Positions 1-9,186 of a stretch of 42,098 nucleotides of DNA are shown here, piece by piece. The notes beneath the pieces are model-generated. The model saw only the letters and a program-made list of their open reading frames with translations, was not told the DNA's origin and searched no databases. The stretch comes from an uncultured Clostridia bacterium (GTDB lineage Bacteria > Bacillota_I > Bacilli_A > RF39 > UBA660), in contig CAMOMI010000004.1 of assembly GCA_946619755.1 (NCBI GenBank), positions 1-42,098 of the forward strand, read 5' to 3'. Numbering within the stretch: the stretch's first letter is position 1; each line of letters starts with the position of its first letter. A program made the translations under genes and the position numbers.

Positions 1-46
1 TTTGATTTTTTCTATTCCCAAATAATCGCCAAAAACACAAGATATC

Positions 47-67
47 ACAAGTTTGGAGAAAAATCTA
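47..67 (+). repeat. 21-bp imperfect direct repeat, copy 1
   Basis: ACAAGTTTGGAGAAAAATCTA; 19/21 identical to 1693-1713. Confidence 0.6.
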
Positions 68-128
68 CAACTTTTTAGCTATTTTTTGGCAATTAAAATG
101 CCGCTGACATGAAATTGAAATGAAAAAA

Positions 129-155
129 GCATAACTATGTTTGAATAATTATGCT
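129..155 (-). terminator. intrinsic terminator overlapping the stop codon of 154..954
   Basis: AGCATAA (129-135)/TTATGCT (149-155) hairpin; on the minus strand followed by TTTTTTC. Confidence 0.6.
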
Positions 156-954
156 ATTTTAAATATTCTAAACTTATTAAATATTCTTTAGTATCATCTT
201 TATAGTATTTAAGTTTGAAATAGTATCCTTCAACTGTTGGATCATCGTCTACTTCGTAACAGTTATTATTTTGTAGACAGTTTAGAGGTGTGTTAAGTAA
301 ATGTATTATTAGATAATAATTATTTCCATTTTGATATTTACTAACTGTTTTTAAATATTGACCTGCCCAACCACCACCAGATATAGTAGGTACAGTAATA
401 TCTTTATCATATGGTTCATTATCACAAGTTACAGTTTTATTAAAAAAATTACCAGCTAAAGTCTTAATTTTTTCTACATTAAAAGTATAACTATCTCCAA
501 CTTTTTGATAATAGTCTGCCGCAGGATATTTTGCATCTTTAATATGACCGATAAGTTGACTATAGACATAATTATATGCCACACTTACTTTAGTACAATC
601 ATCGGAGTATAAGTCAGTACCAATTTTTTCATTATCATAGTGAAAAGGAAACAATGCAAAACTATGTTCAACGTTGAATACTAATAATTCATCATTTATT
701 GCTTTCCTTTGTTCCGCGTTAAGTGTGACTTCTGTATAGCCACTTTCAATAGGGAACGATACAGTATTTGGTGGATTATTATCTGCATTATTGATGCTAT
801 TATTATCAATTGGAGTTTCCTTATTGCTTAATACTTTATCATAAACAATATATCCCCCTAAACATAGAACTACTAAACATAAAACAACTACTAGTACAAT
901 CAACCCACGATTCTTATTATTCTCTTGTTCCATTTTTACTCCTTTCTCTATCAT
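154..954 (-). CDS. hypothetical protein with N-terminal transmembrane anchor
   Basis: 266-aa ORF; hydrophobic segment GLIVLVVVLCLVVLCLGGYIVYD after a charged N-terminus; terminator hairpin at its stop. Confidence 0.7.
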   Translation of the reverse strand: MIEKGVKMEQENNKNRGLIVLVVVLCLVVLCLGGYIVYDKVLSNKETPIDNNSINNADNNPPNTVSFPIESGYTEVTLNAEQRKAINDELLVFNVEHSFALFPFHYDNEKIGTDLYSDDCTKVSVAYNYVYSQLIGHIKDAKYPAADYYQKVGDSYTFNVEKIKTLAGNFFNKTVTCDNEPYDKDITVPTISGGGWAGQYLKTVSKYQNGNNYYLIIHLLNTPLNCLQNNNCYEVDDDPTVEGYYFKLKYYKDDTKEYLISLEYLK

Positions 955-1075
955 GATAATAACATATTCTCATACATAATTCAACAGGCATGGAAGCACT
1001 TGACAATAAAATAAGATTATAACTTGATTATATTTTTTGGGAAGTTGGCAATATTGGCTCCGTTGAGATTATAAC

Positions 1076-1103
1076 CTGACACCCATAAAAGTGTCGGCTT
1101 TTT
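1076..1103 (+). terminator. orphan intrinsic terminator with no recognisable upstream + strand CDS
   Basis: CTGACAC..GTGTCGG hairpin followed by CTTTTT. Confidence 0.6.
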
Positions 1104-1285
1104 AAATGTTATAAAAAACCTAGTATCAGCTCTTTAATGTAGATATATCACATATTTGTGAATATATCCAGTTAGAAAGAAGTCATTCATTATTTAAACC
1201 TTTACAATTTTCAATTAAATCCGTTGATTATTATTTACAAAAACAAATTAATAATGATATATTAATATCAAAATGGAGAGTAACG

Positions 1286-1615
1286 ATGGAAAAAGAAAGA
1301 GATGCTAGAATACGTGAAATAGATAAAAGAATAGATGACTTAATTTCACACAGATCTATGTGGGCAAGTTCAGGCGGCATGGGCGGAAATATGGCCATGA
1401 AAGCTAATGATGAAATCGAAGAATTAAGAAAGGAAAAAGAAGATTTGCTAAATGATACTGATAATATTGGAATTGACAAAAAACATGCACGATTAAGAGA
1501 ACTTAATGAATTAAGAGAAACGGCTAATTTTTTGAAAAAAATGAAATATAATTCTGAAATTAAGAAAGTTGAAGAACAAATACGAGATTTCAGAAGTAAT
1601 TCTAATAAAAGATAG
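1286..1615 (+). CDS. hypothetical coiled-coil protein
   Basis: 109-aa ORF, heptad-like charged helices, GGAGAG upstream of ATG, terminator downstream. Confidence 0.65.
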   Translation: MEKERDARIREIDKRIDDLISHRSMWASSGGMGGNMAMKANDEIEELRKEKEDLLNDTDNIGIDKKHARLRELNELRETANFLKKMKYNSEIKKVEEQIRDFRSNSNKR

Positions 1616-1624
1616 TATTCTATT

Positions 1625-1649
1625 CTAACCTTTATGGGTTAGTTTTTTT
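1625..1649 (+). terminator. intrinsic terminator after 1286..1615
   Basis: CTAACC-tttatg-GGTTAG followed by T7. Confidence 0.75.
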
Positions 1650-1692
1650 ATGCTTCCTAATTTCAAATGCTTTACAACAATATAGCACTATG

Positions 1693-1713
1693 ACAAGTTT
1701 AGAGTAAAATCTA
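1693..1713 (+). repeat. 21-bp imperfect direct repeat, copy 2
   Basis: ACAAGTTTAGAGTAAAATCTA; 19/21 identical to 47-67. Confidence 0.6.
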
Positions 1714-1735
1714 TGATTATTTTTATATCTTGAAT

Positions 1736-2323
1736 TTAAAACATTTTAATTCCTTTATTTACATCTTCTATATATTCTGCAAAAACATCTTTATCATTGA
1801 TTGATTCTGCATAATCTCTATTAGTATTGTTTCCTATCGTTAAATGCCCATCAAATGTAACAAATAATCTATCGGTTTTATCAGTATTGTTTGTGGCAAC
1901 TAAATATGCCGCAATAGCAGTACCAATTAATTCATTTAAAGTATCAAATTCTACAATATTGGCACATGGTGCAAAAGCATTTTCAAAATAATAATATTTT
2001 CTATCTACGACATATAATAAGAAAATATGCCCTCCACCAATCCTTTTACCAGTGTCATCTTTAAATCCAAAAGACACAATGTGATTTTCAATATTATGAT
2101 GATCAAACCAACTTTTTTCGAGTAATACTTGATCCCCACATACACCAGATTTTCTTTCTACGGTTTCCTTTGGTGAATGAAAATAGTACTCTTCATATTG
2201 TCTTGGATCATTATACTCCCTAAATTCACCATTTTTATTCGTCCATCCATATCTAATGTTTTCGTGCATATATTTCCATAAATCATCCGGAGTTTTCAAT
2301 TTTAAAACATCTTCAAAATCCAT
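1736..2323 (-). CDS. transglutaminase-like domain protein
   Basis: Motifs KSGVCGDQVLLEKSWFDHH and GGGHIFLLYVVD...YYFENAF match a Cys-His-Asp/Asn/Glu transglutaminase-like core; GGAG RBS supports the internal ATG. Confidence 0.55.
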   Translation of the reverse strand: MDFEDVLKLKTPDDLWKYMHENIRYGWTNKNGEFREYNDPRQYEEYYFHSPKETVERKSGVCGDQVLLEKSWFDHHNIENHIVSFGFKDDTGKRIGGGHIFLLYVVDRKYYYFENAFAPCANIVEFDTLNELIGTAIAAYLVATNNTDKTDRLFVTFDGHLTIGNNTNRDYAESINDKDVFAEYIEDVNKGIKMF

Positions 2324-2473
2324 CAATCATCTCCACTCCTCTCCTTACTATAACAATATCATATTTTATCTTTCGTTTCAATTATTATTGAATATTTTTA
2401 AGTCTAAAAGATAATATTGCAAAAAACGTATAAATATGATATTTTTAAAATAAGAAAAGAAGGAGGAAACGAT

Positions 2474-2932
2474 TTGAATAATAATGAATTAAAGCCAAGA
2501 AGATGGTTGTTAGTAGTATTATTGTTAATAGCTATTGTAATAGTTATTGTTTTATTAAACAAACTAATTATTGATCATAATGAGAAGAAGCAGAATAGAA
2601 GTTCAAATGGAATGTTTGATATAATGAATAATCAGATGGAAAAAGGAAATGAAATGTTAGATAAATTTGAAATAGAATCATTTAATAGTAAATTTGAATT
2701 CCGAGTAGGACAAAATTATGGAACTTCTGTGATGAATGTACTCGATGATGTTATAACAAATAATAAAAAGAATAAAAATCATTTATTAACAGTTGTATTT
2801 GAAGATTTATCTACCACAGACCCAGAAGAAATTAAAAATGCAAAAAAGAATATTGATGAATGGACAAAATACGAAATATCAGTTGATTATGATGATAACG
2901 GCTATGTTAATAAAATAACAATAGAAAAATAG
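2474..2932 (+). CDS. hypothetical membrane-anchored protein
   Basis: Predicted TTG start at 2474 with AGGAGG upstream; single TM LLVVLLLIAIVIVIVLL; the ORF-track start at 2417 is probably too long. Confidence 0.6.
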   Translation: MNNNELKPRRWLLVVLLLIAIVIVIVLLNKLIIDHNEKKQNRSSNGMFDIMNNQMEKGNEMLDKFEIESFNSKFEFRVGQNYGTSVMNVLDDVITNNKKNKNHLLTVVFEDLSTTDPEEIKNAKKNIDEWTKYEISVDYDDNGYVNKITIEK

Positions 2933-2945
2933 AAGGGAGAAAAAA

Positions 2946-3494
2946 ATGGGAGATTTAATATATATAATCTTATTTGTCCTACTAATAATAATAGTGATTA
3001 TATTAGTAATGTATAATAAATTAGTAAGATTACAAAATAGAGTTAAAAGAAGCCAATCAAATATTGAAGTATGTCTAAATAAAAGATTTGAATTAATACC
3101 CAATATTGTCGAATGCGTAAAAGGATATTCTCAATATGAGGAATCGACGTTAGAAAAAATAACATCATTAAGAAATGACTTTAGCTCTCAAAAAAACATG
3201 AGTCTAAAAAAAGCAAGTCAAATGAATACTGAATTAAATAAATATCTAGCCATAGTTGAAAATTATCCTAATTTAAAAGCTAATTCCGAATATATGAGTC
3301 TACAAAATAAATTGAGCAATATTGAAGATGAATTACAAAGAATAAGACATATTTATAATGATGATGTTACAAGATATAATACAACAATTGAATCAGTACC
3401 AAGTAATATCGTAGCCTTTATGTTTGCCTTTAAACAAGCTGAATTATTTCAAATTGAAGATAATAAAAAAGAAAATATTAAAATTAATATGTAA
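2946..3494 (+). CDS. LemA family protein
   Basis: N-terminal TM followed by YNKLVRLQNRVKRSQSNIEVCLNKRFELIPNIVECVKGYSQYEESTLEKITSLR, typical LemA. Confidence 0.85.
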   Translation: MGDLIYIILFVLLIIIVIILVMYNKLVRLQNRVKRSQSNIEVCLNKRFELIPNIVECVKGYSQYEESTLEKITSLRNDFSSQKNMSLKKASQMNTELNKYLAIVENYPNLKANSEYMSLQNKLSNIEDELQRIRHIYNDDVTRYNTTIESVPSNIVAFMFAFKQAELFQIEDNKKENIKINM

Positions 3495-3535
3495 TTAATT
3501 TAGATATAATATGTATTATCCTTATAAAACTATAA

Positions 3536-3562
3536 CCGAACACCATAAATGCTCGGTTTTTT
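3536..3562 (+). terminator. intrinsic terminator after the LemA gene
   Basis: CCGAACA..TGCTCGG hairpin followed by T7. Confidence 0.65.
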
Positions 3563-3679
3563 TATGCTCTAATGTACTATATATGGCTATATATAGAAAA
3601 AGATGAGCAACTTTTTTGTCACTCATCATATCAAGTAAATATTATCTTTGCTAAAATGGTTTTTAATATCTAAAAATAT

Positions 3680-4183
3680 TTAAGACTCATCAAGTGGCAT
3701 TGCACATGTTAAAAAACCAACCCAATAATAACTATTACTAATTTTTTTAATTTCATTAACTAAATAATTAAAATCAGCTTCACTCAAATTTTCTTCTTCT
3801 ATATCTTCTGAATACTGAGCAATCATATTGTTTATCCTTATATAATCATCTAAACTTTCAGCTATTTTTTCAGGTTGATTCCAATCTAAATTTTCAAAAT
3901 GATAAACAGGAAGATTATTTTCATCAGTTTTTAAAATTATTGGTTCTCCACCATCTCCAACTGAATTATCGATACCTATAACTACAAAATTGTCATCTGG
4001 CCAGTTTACAATACATTCATCTTTTACTGGATTATATCTGTATCCATTTTGCCCTTTATCAATATTTTCTTCTGAAAAATAGACTACACGTCCGTATTTA
4101 AAACTTATATTTTTTAAACTCTTCATTTTTTGATAAGTGCTATCTGAAAGCTTATCTTTAACATATCTACTAATATTATTCAT
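3680..4183 (-). CDS. SMI1/KNR4 (SUKH)-like protein
   Basis: GYRYNPVKDECIVNWPDDNFVVIGIDNSVGDGGEPIILKTDENNLPVYHFENLDWNQPEKIAESLDDYI resembles the SUKH core; RBS GGAGG before M5. Confidence 0.55.
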   Translation of the reverse strand: MNNISRYVKDKLSDSTYQKMKSLKNISFKYGRVVYFSEENIDKGQNGYRYNPVKDECIVNWPDDNFVVIGIDNSVGDGGEPIILKTDENNLPVYHFENLDWNQPEKIAESLDDYIRINNMIAQYSEDIEEENLSEADFNYLVNEIKKISNSYYWVGFLTCAMPLDES

Positions 4184-4369
4184 TAATTCCTCCATTATTA
4201 TTTAATTTTTAATCTTTTAATTGCAGTGTAAACAATTATTATATTTTGTAGTGCTTACTTTTACATTGCTATTAAGAATAACATAATCATTACAGCCAAT
4301 CTTTCTTAAAATATTATATCTGATAATTGTTTAAATATTACTATATCAATTCATCAAATAAGTTAATAA

Positions 4370-4684
4370 CTATCCGTTAATACTCCTGTTTAGATTCTCA
4401 ATTTTAGTATTATAACTATCAATTTCTTTTTTTAAATCATCAGCTTTCTTTTTCAATTCATTTAATTTTTCTTCGGTTGTGATTTTTTCATCATTGATTA
4501 CTTTTGTTGTGACAATTAGCTGATTAAGATTATCTATCTCATTGTTAATGTTAATATATTCTTCTTTATATTGTAATAATTGCTTTTGTTCTTTTCTTAA
4601 ATAAACATTAATTGTTAATTGGGTTATAATTAACATAAAAATAATTCCGCTAGCAATATATAAGCGCTTTCCCCAATCATCCAT
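4370..4684 (-). CDS. small single-TM coiled-coil protein
   Basis: TM LYIASGIIFMLIITQLTINVYL followed by a long coiled coil; overlaps the stop of the upstream peptidase gene. Confidence 0.6.
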   Translation of the reverse strand: MDDWGKRLYIASGIIFMLIITQLTINVYLRKEQKQLLQYKEEYININNEIDNLNQLIVTTKVINDEKITTEEKLNELKKKADDLKKEIDSYNTKIENLNRSING

Positions 4685-5691
4685 CAGTAATACACCACCA
4701 TTCTTCCGTAATAGTTGTACCTTGTTTCAAATAAACTTCTTGATTGATATCTTGTGCTACCTCTTAATGGGTCAGAAATAATAACGTTATCATTGTTATA
4801 ACCGATAATGACGACAGCATGCTCTTGCGCCTTCCATTCAATCGTGGCACCAGTAGGTTTATAAATCCATGTCCTCGAAACATATGGTAATGCTAAATTC
4901 ATTGATGTCCAAACAATTACGGGTCTACCAATATTAACAAGCTCTAAAACTTCTGAAAGAGGCACATTATTTCGCACTATAACGCCTTCTTTAAACATAT
5001 TGGCAACATCTGCAATTGGCCTATTATATACTCCAAAAGAATCTGCATTATAAGGATTACCAATAAAACCTATATCAGGATTTCCCCCATAAGTAATTCC
5101 GTTTTCTTCATAAGGAAGAGGCTCTTTTTTAAGCTTATTAATAACATCATCTGCTGATATATTTACACCATAATAATTAAGCAAAATAGTTAGTGCCACA
5201 GATTCGCACCCAGTCGGATATTTTGGATATTGATTAATTGTTGGTACGCCACTAATTATGATGGTATTATTTTTAATTCTTTCTTTTTCCTTCTGCTCCT
5301 CAGCCAACTTTTGTTGATATTTAGTATTTAATACTTGATGTTCAGCCATTAGTGAATCTTTTTGTTCTTCTAACTGATGAATTTCTGCTGTTAATTTTAA
5401 AACTTCAGCTTTCTTTTCACCGTTTTCTTCATTAAAAACGTTAATTGTTTCGCTAATTTCTGTAATATCATCACTATCATATACATCCTCAATTTCCTTT
5501 AACAAAAAATCTCGTTTTGCTTTAATTGAAGAAAAATTAATTTTGTTACTAGCATCAACGACTCCTTCATTAATAAAAAATAGAAGTAAATCGTCATTTT
5601 CAACTTTTATTTTTTTGTTTACATCAAAAAATAAACATAATAAGATAGTTAAAATGATAAATAATAAAATTTTATTCCAAGTTTTATTCAT
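4684..5691 (-). CDS. membrane-anchored C39-family peptidase
   Basis: N-terminal TM and coiled coil, then PTINQYPKYPTGCESVALTILLNYYG (Cys) and QEHAVVIIGYNNDNVIISDP (His, Asp). Confidence 0.8.
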   Translation of the reverse strand: MNKTWNKILLFIILTILLCLFFDVNKKIKVENDDLLLFFINEGVVDASNKINFSSIKAKRDFLLKEIEDVYDSDDITEISETINVFNEENGEKKAEVLKLTAEIHQLEEQKDSLMAEHQVLNTKYQQKLAEEQKEKERIKNNTIIISGVPTINQYPKYPTGCESVALTILLNYYGVNISADDVINKLKKEPLPYEENGITYGGNPDIGFIGNPYNADSFGVYNRPIADVANMFKEGVIVRNNVPLSEVLELVNIGRPVIVWTSMNLALPYVSRTWIYKPTGATIEWKAQEHAVVIIGYNNDNVIISDPLRGSTRYQSRSLFETRYNYYGRMVVYY

Positions 5692-6331
5692 CATACCCCT
5701 CTATATTATAAAGTTTTAATTCATTATTAATATTTTTAAAAGTATATTTAAATTTATTATCGTTGTCATACTTAACATATGCAATAACACTATCATTATT
5801 ATCTACAACTTTAGTATCTTTAATTATTCCTTTAAAAAGTCCATTTCCATTATCATTTAAAGATACATAATTGTTAATTATATTAATATTACTACCAATA
5901 ATTTTATAGTCTCTTATTCCAAAATATTTACTTGTAATTTTGTATATTTCATTAATGTTTATATATTCGTCTGTCTCTTTAACACTGCCATACTTATCGT
6001 AATAAGTATGCTTATCCAAATAAACAATTTTATCACTGAATGCCTCTTTATTATTAACAATATAGTCTAGAGCAAAATTAGTTAGAAAGTCATAATTTTC
6101 AGTAAGAATCTCCGAATAATTATAACTACTATTAGGAATTAAATAATCATCTATTAGGGCAATATAGTGTTCAATGTCGTTAGAAAGAACTGAAGTATCA
6201 TCTTTGTAAAATAAATTATAATTACTAACATTATATTGATACGCAAATGAACTGCTGGTAATATATGCCATAAAAATACCTAACCCTAACAATATAACGA
6301 TTATTGCAACACTTTTATCTTTACTATTCAT
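5684..6331 (-). CDS. hypothetical membrane-anchored protein
   Basis: N-terminal TM VAIIVILLGLGIFMAYI; overlaps the downstream peptidase gene by a few nt. Confidence 0.6.
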   Translation of the reverse strand: MNSKDKSVAIIVILLGLGIFMAYITSSSFAYQYNVSNYNLFYKDDTSVLSNDIEHYIALIDDYLIPNSSYNYSEILTENYDFLTNFALDYIVNNKEAFSDKIVYLDKHTYYDKYGSVKETDEYININEIYKITSKYFGIRDYKIIGSNINIINNYVSLNDNGNGLFKGIIKDTKVVDNNDSVIAYVKYDNDNKFKYTFKNINNELKLYNIEGYDE

Positions 6332-6395
6332 ACCCATCATCCTCAAATTAATTATAGCAAACTAATAGTGATAAATCAAATAAAAAAAGACTCAC

Positions 6396-7481
6396 TTAAA
6401 AGTGAATCATTAATCCTGTAATTAATATTGATAAAATCATTGCCATGGTATTATGAAAAGCATGAAAGGATATATTAGCAAACATATTATTAGTCTTAAC
6501 ATATAAATAAGCTAAAAATCCGCCCATCGTAGCATATGGAATTGCTAGAACTAAAGCATTATATAGTGTTACTTCAGTGAATATCGTATGTAGCAAACCA
6601 AAAGCAATAGCTGATACAGCAATAAATATTTTATCATTTTTAATAAATCTTCTGATTGCTCCCCTAAATAAACTTTCTTCTACCAGTGGTGCATAAATAA
6701 TTGCTAATGGTAAAGAATACCAAAGTGGTAATGATTCGACATTTGACTGATTTACAGATGTTACACTCTTTGACAAAATAATCACTAATGTTGCTGATAC
6801 AAAATATATCAAATAAAATTTTCCCATCATTGGCAATATATGTCCAATATAAGTCTTAAAATTATCTTTAAATATCTTAAAATCTCTTCTAAGTGGATCA
6901 TTAAAAATATATAAAGTAGCAATAATTAAAATAATATAAAACAATAATCCAATAACTATCTTTAGTATTCCTTTATCAGGAATATAATCAGCCCATATAA
7001 ATTGTGAAAAATAAAATAGTATTAAAACAATTGATAATATTATTTTTTTCTTATTAACTTCTTCTTTTTTTAAAATCGGTAATTCCTTTTTGATTTCAGG
7101 ATAATCTTCTTTCCTTGTTCTTTTAGCTGATGCAATAACAATAATATTAATAATTGCAATCAATTCACTAATTGCATAAAGAGAAGTAAATAATGATGCA
7201 ATTGATATAGCAATTACTGCTCCCTTTTTCTTAAGTAATCTATCTTTATATGCTAAAAAAATAAGATAGATATTCATTAAAATTGTAATAATCGCCATAA
7301 TAAGAATGTATAAATTACCAGAATTAGTAAATAGACTAGTCATTCTTTCTTGTAATGCATCCGGATAAGATGTAATTGTCTCTAGCATTGTATCAATTAA
7401 TTTTTGCGAATTAATTATCGCAAAAAAAGCAATAATTATCTGTGTAATGCCAGATAAATAAAAATAAACTTTTCTTTTCAT
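6396..7481 (-). CDS. CPBP family intramembrane metalloprotease
   Basis: EESLFRGAIRRF, FGLLHTIF and HAFHNTMAM motifs in a multi-TM protein. Confidence 0.85.
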   Translation of the reverse strand: MKRKVYFYLSGITQIIIAFFAIINSQKLIDTMLETITSYPDALQERMTSLFTNSGNLYILIMAIITILMNIYLIFLAYKDRLLKKKGAVIAISIASLFTSLYAISELIAIINIIVIASAKRTRKEDYPEIKKELPILKKEEVNKKKIILSIVLILFYFSQFIWADYIPDKGILKIVIGLLFYIILIIATLYIFNDPLRRDFKIFKDNFKTYIGHILPMMGKFYLIYFVSATLVIILSKSVTSVNQSNVESLPLWYSLPLAIIYAPLVEESLFRGAIRRFIKNDKIFIAVSAIAFGLLHTIFTEVTLYNALVLAIPYATMGGFLAYLYVKTNNMFANISFHAFHNTMAMILSILITGLMIHF

Positions 7482-7572
7482 ATTTCCTCCTAATTATATT
7501 ATAACATTTTTTTAATTATTTTTAAAAATATTTAATTTATCTATGATATAATTAAGAAAATGGAGGTATATT

Positions 7573-9171
7573 ATGTACATAAATAATAAAATTTTAATTG
7601 GCAAAAACAACACCGAAGAATTGGCAATTATCTTAGATAAAGCTAACCGTCATGGCTTAATTACTGGTGCATCTGGTAGTGGTAAAACAATTACATTAAA
7701 AGTAATGGCAGAAAGTTTTTCAAGTGCAGGCGTTCCCGTCTTTTTAGCGGATGTAAAAGGAGATATTGCTGGAACATGCCTTCCAGGAACAAATAATGAA
7801 AAAATTGAAGAAAGACTAAAAGGATTAAGAATTGATGACTTCAAATTTAGAGGATTCCCTATTCATTTCTGGGATGTGTTTGGCAAAAAAGGTCATCCAA
7901 TAAGAACAACTGTTAAAGATGTTGGCCCAACTATTCTATCTAGAATGCTAGGACTAACTGAAGCCGGTGAAGGTGTCTTAGCTATTGCCTTTAAAATAGC
8001 TGAAGATAGAGGCTTAGAGCTTATTGATTTAAAAGACTTAAAAATATTACTAACATATATTGGTGAACACAATAAAGAGTTTATTACTACTTATGGTAAT
8101 ATTACTACCCAAAGCATTGGAGTAATTCAAAGAAATCTATTAGAATTAGATAGCCAAGGTGGTAATTCTTTCTTTGGTGAACCTAATCTAGATATCAATG
8201 ATTTTCTAAAAACCAACAATGAAGGACTGGGATATATTAATATAATGGATTGCGTTGAATTATTCAAAAGTCCTGATTTATATTCATGTTTCTTACTATG
8301 GTTACTTACAACATTATATGAAACCTTACCAGAAGTTGGTGATTTAGAGAAACCTAAGATTGTTTTCTTCTTTGATGAGGCTCATCTATTATTTGATGGC
8401 ATGCCAAGCCATATGCTAAAAGAAGTAACAGGAATTGTAAAATTAATAAGATCAAAAGGTATTGGATTATACTTTATATCTCAAGCTCCAACCGATATCC
8501 CAGATGCCATTATTTCTCAATTAGGTAATCGAGTTCAACATGCCTTAAGAGCTTATACTCCATCTGAACAAAAAATTGTTAAAACAGCTGCTAATGCCTT
8601 TAGAACAAATAAATCATTTAATACTGAAGAAGCCATTTTATCACTTGGAACAGGTGAAGCTCTAATATCTTTTCAAAATGAAAAAGGTGAACCTAATATT
8701 GTTGAGAAGTGTACTATCCTACCTCCACAAAGTATGATGGGTAGTATTGATGATGGTACCAGATTGATGGCTATGTCAAACAGCTTATTTAAAGGAAAAT
8801 ATGATATTCCAATCGATCGTGAATCAGCTTATGAAAAATTATCTTTAGAACTAGAAAATGAAGCTAAAGAAAAAGAACTAGCTGAGAAATTAAAAGAAGA
8901 AGCCAAAGCTAAAAAAGAAGCCGAAAAAGAAGCCGAAAAAAGATTAAAAGAAGAAGAAAAACAAAGAAAAGCTGAAGAAAAAGCTAAAAAAGAAAGAGAA
9001 AAAGCTATAAAAAACAGCCCATTATATAAAGTAGGTAACAAAGCTAAAAATAAAATAGTTAACAAAGCTTTAAATAAAGGCATTGATGCTCTATTTGGAA
9101 CATCCAAAAGTAGTAAAAAAACATCTAATGATAGCATTGCCAAAACAATACTTAAAAGTTTATTTAAATAA
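7573..9171 (+). CDS. HerA-like ATPase (DUF853 family)
   Basis: Walker A GASGSGKT, Walker B IVFFFDEAHLLFDG, IGLYFISQAPTDIPDAIISQLGNRVQHALRAYTP; Lys/Glu-rich C-terminal tail. Confidence 0.88.
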   Translation: MYINNKILIGKNNTEELAIILDKANRHGLITGASGSGKTITLKVMAESFSSAGVPVFLADVKGDIAGTCLPGTNNEKIEERLKGLRIDDFKFRGFPIHFWDVFGKKGHPIRTTVKDVGPTILSRMLGLTEAGEGVLAIAFKIAEDRGLELIDLKDLKILLTYIGEHNKEFITTYGNITTQSIGVIQRNLLELDSQGGNSFFGEPNLDINDFLKTNNEGLGYINIMDCVELFKSPDLYSCFLLWLLTTLYETLPEVGDLEKPKIVFFFDEAHLLFDGMPSHMLKEVTGIVKLIRSKGIGLYFISQAPTDIPDAIISQLGNRVQHALRAYTPSEQKIVKTAANAFRTNKSFNTEEAILSLGTGEALISFQNEKGEPNIVEKCTILPPQSMMGSIDDGTRLMAMSNSLFKGKYDIPIDRESAYEKLSLELENEAKEKELAEKLKEEAKAKKEAEKEAEKRLKEEEKQRKAEEKAKKEREKAIKNSPLYKVGNKAKNKIVNKALNKGIDALFGTSKSSKKTSNDSIAKTILKSLFK

Positions 9172-9186
9172 AGAAAGGAAAGAATT

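Noticed and set aside
1231-1479. Antisense 82-aa ORF overlapping the 1286 coiled-coil gene
   Set aside because: The + strand ORF has an RBS and a terminator; the antisense ORF does not
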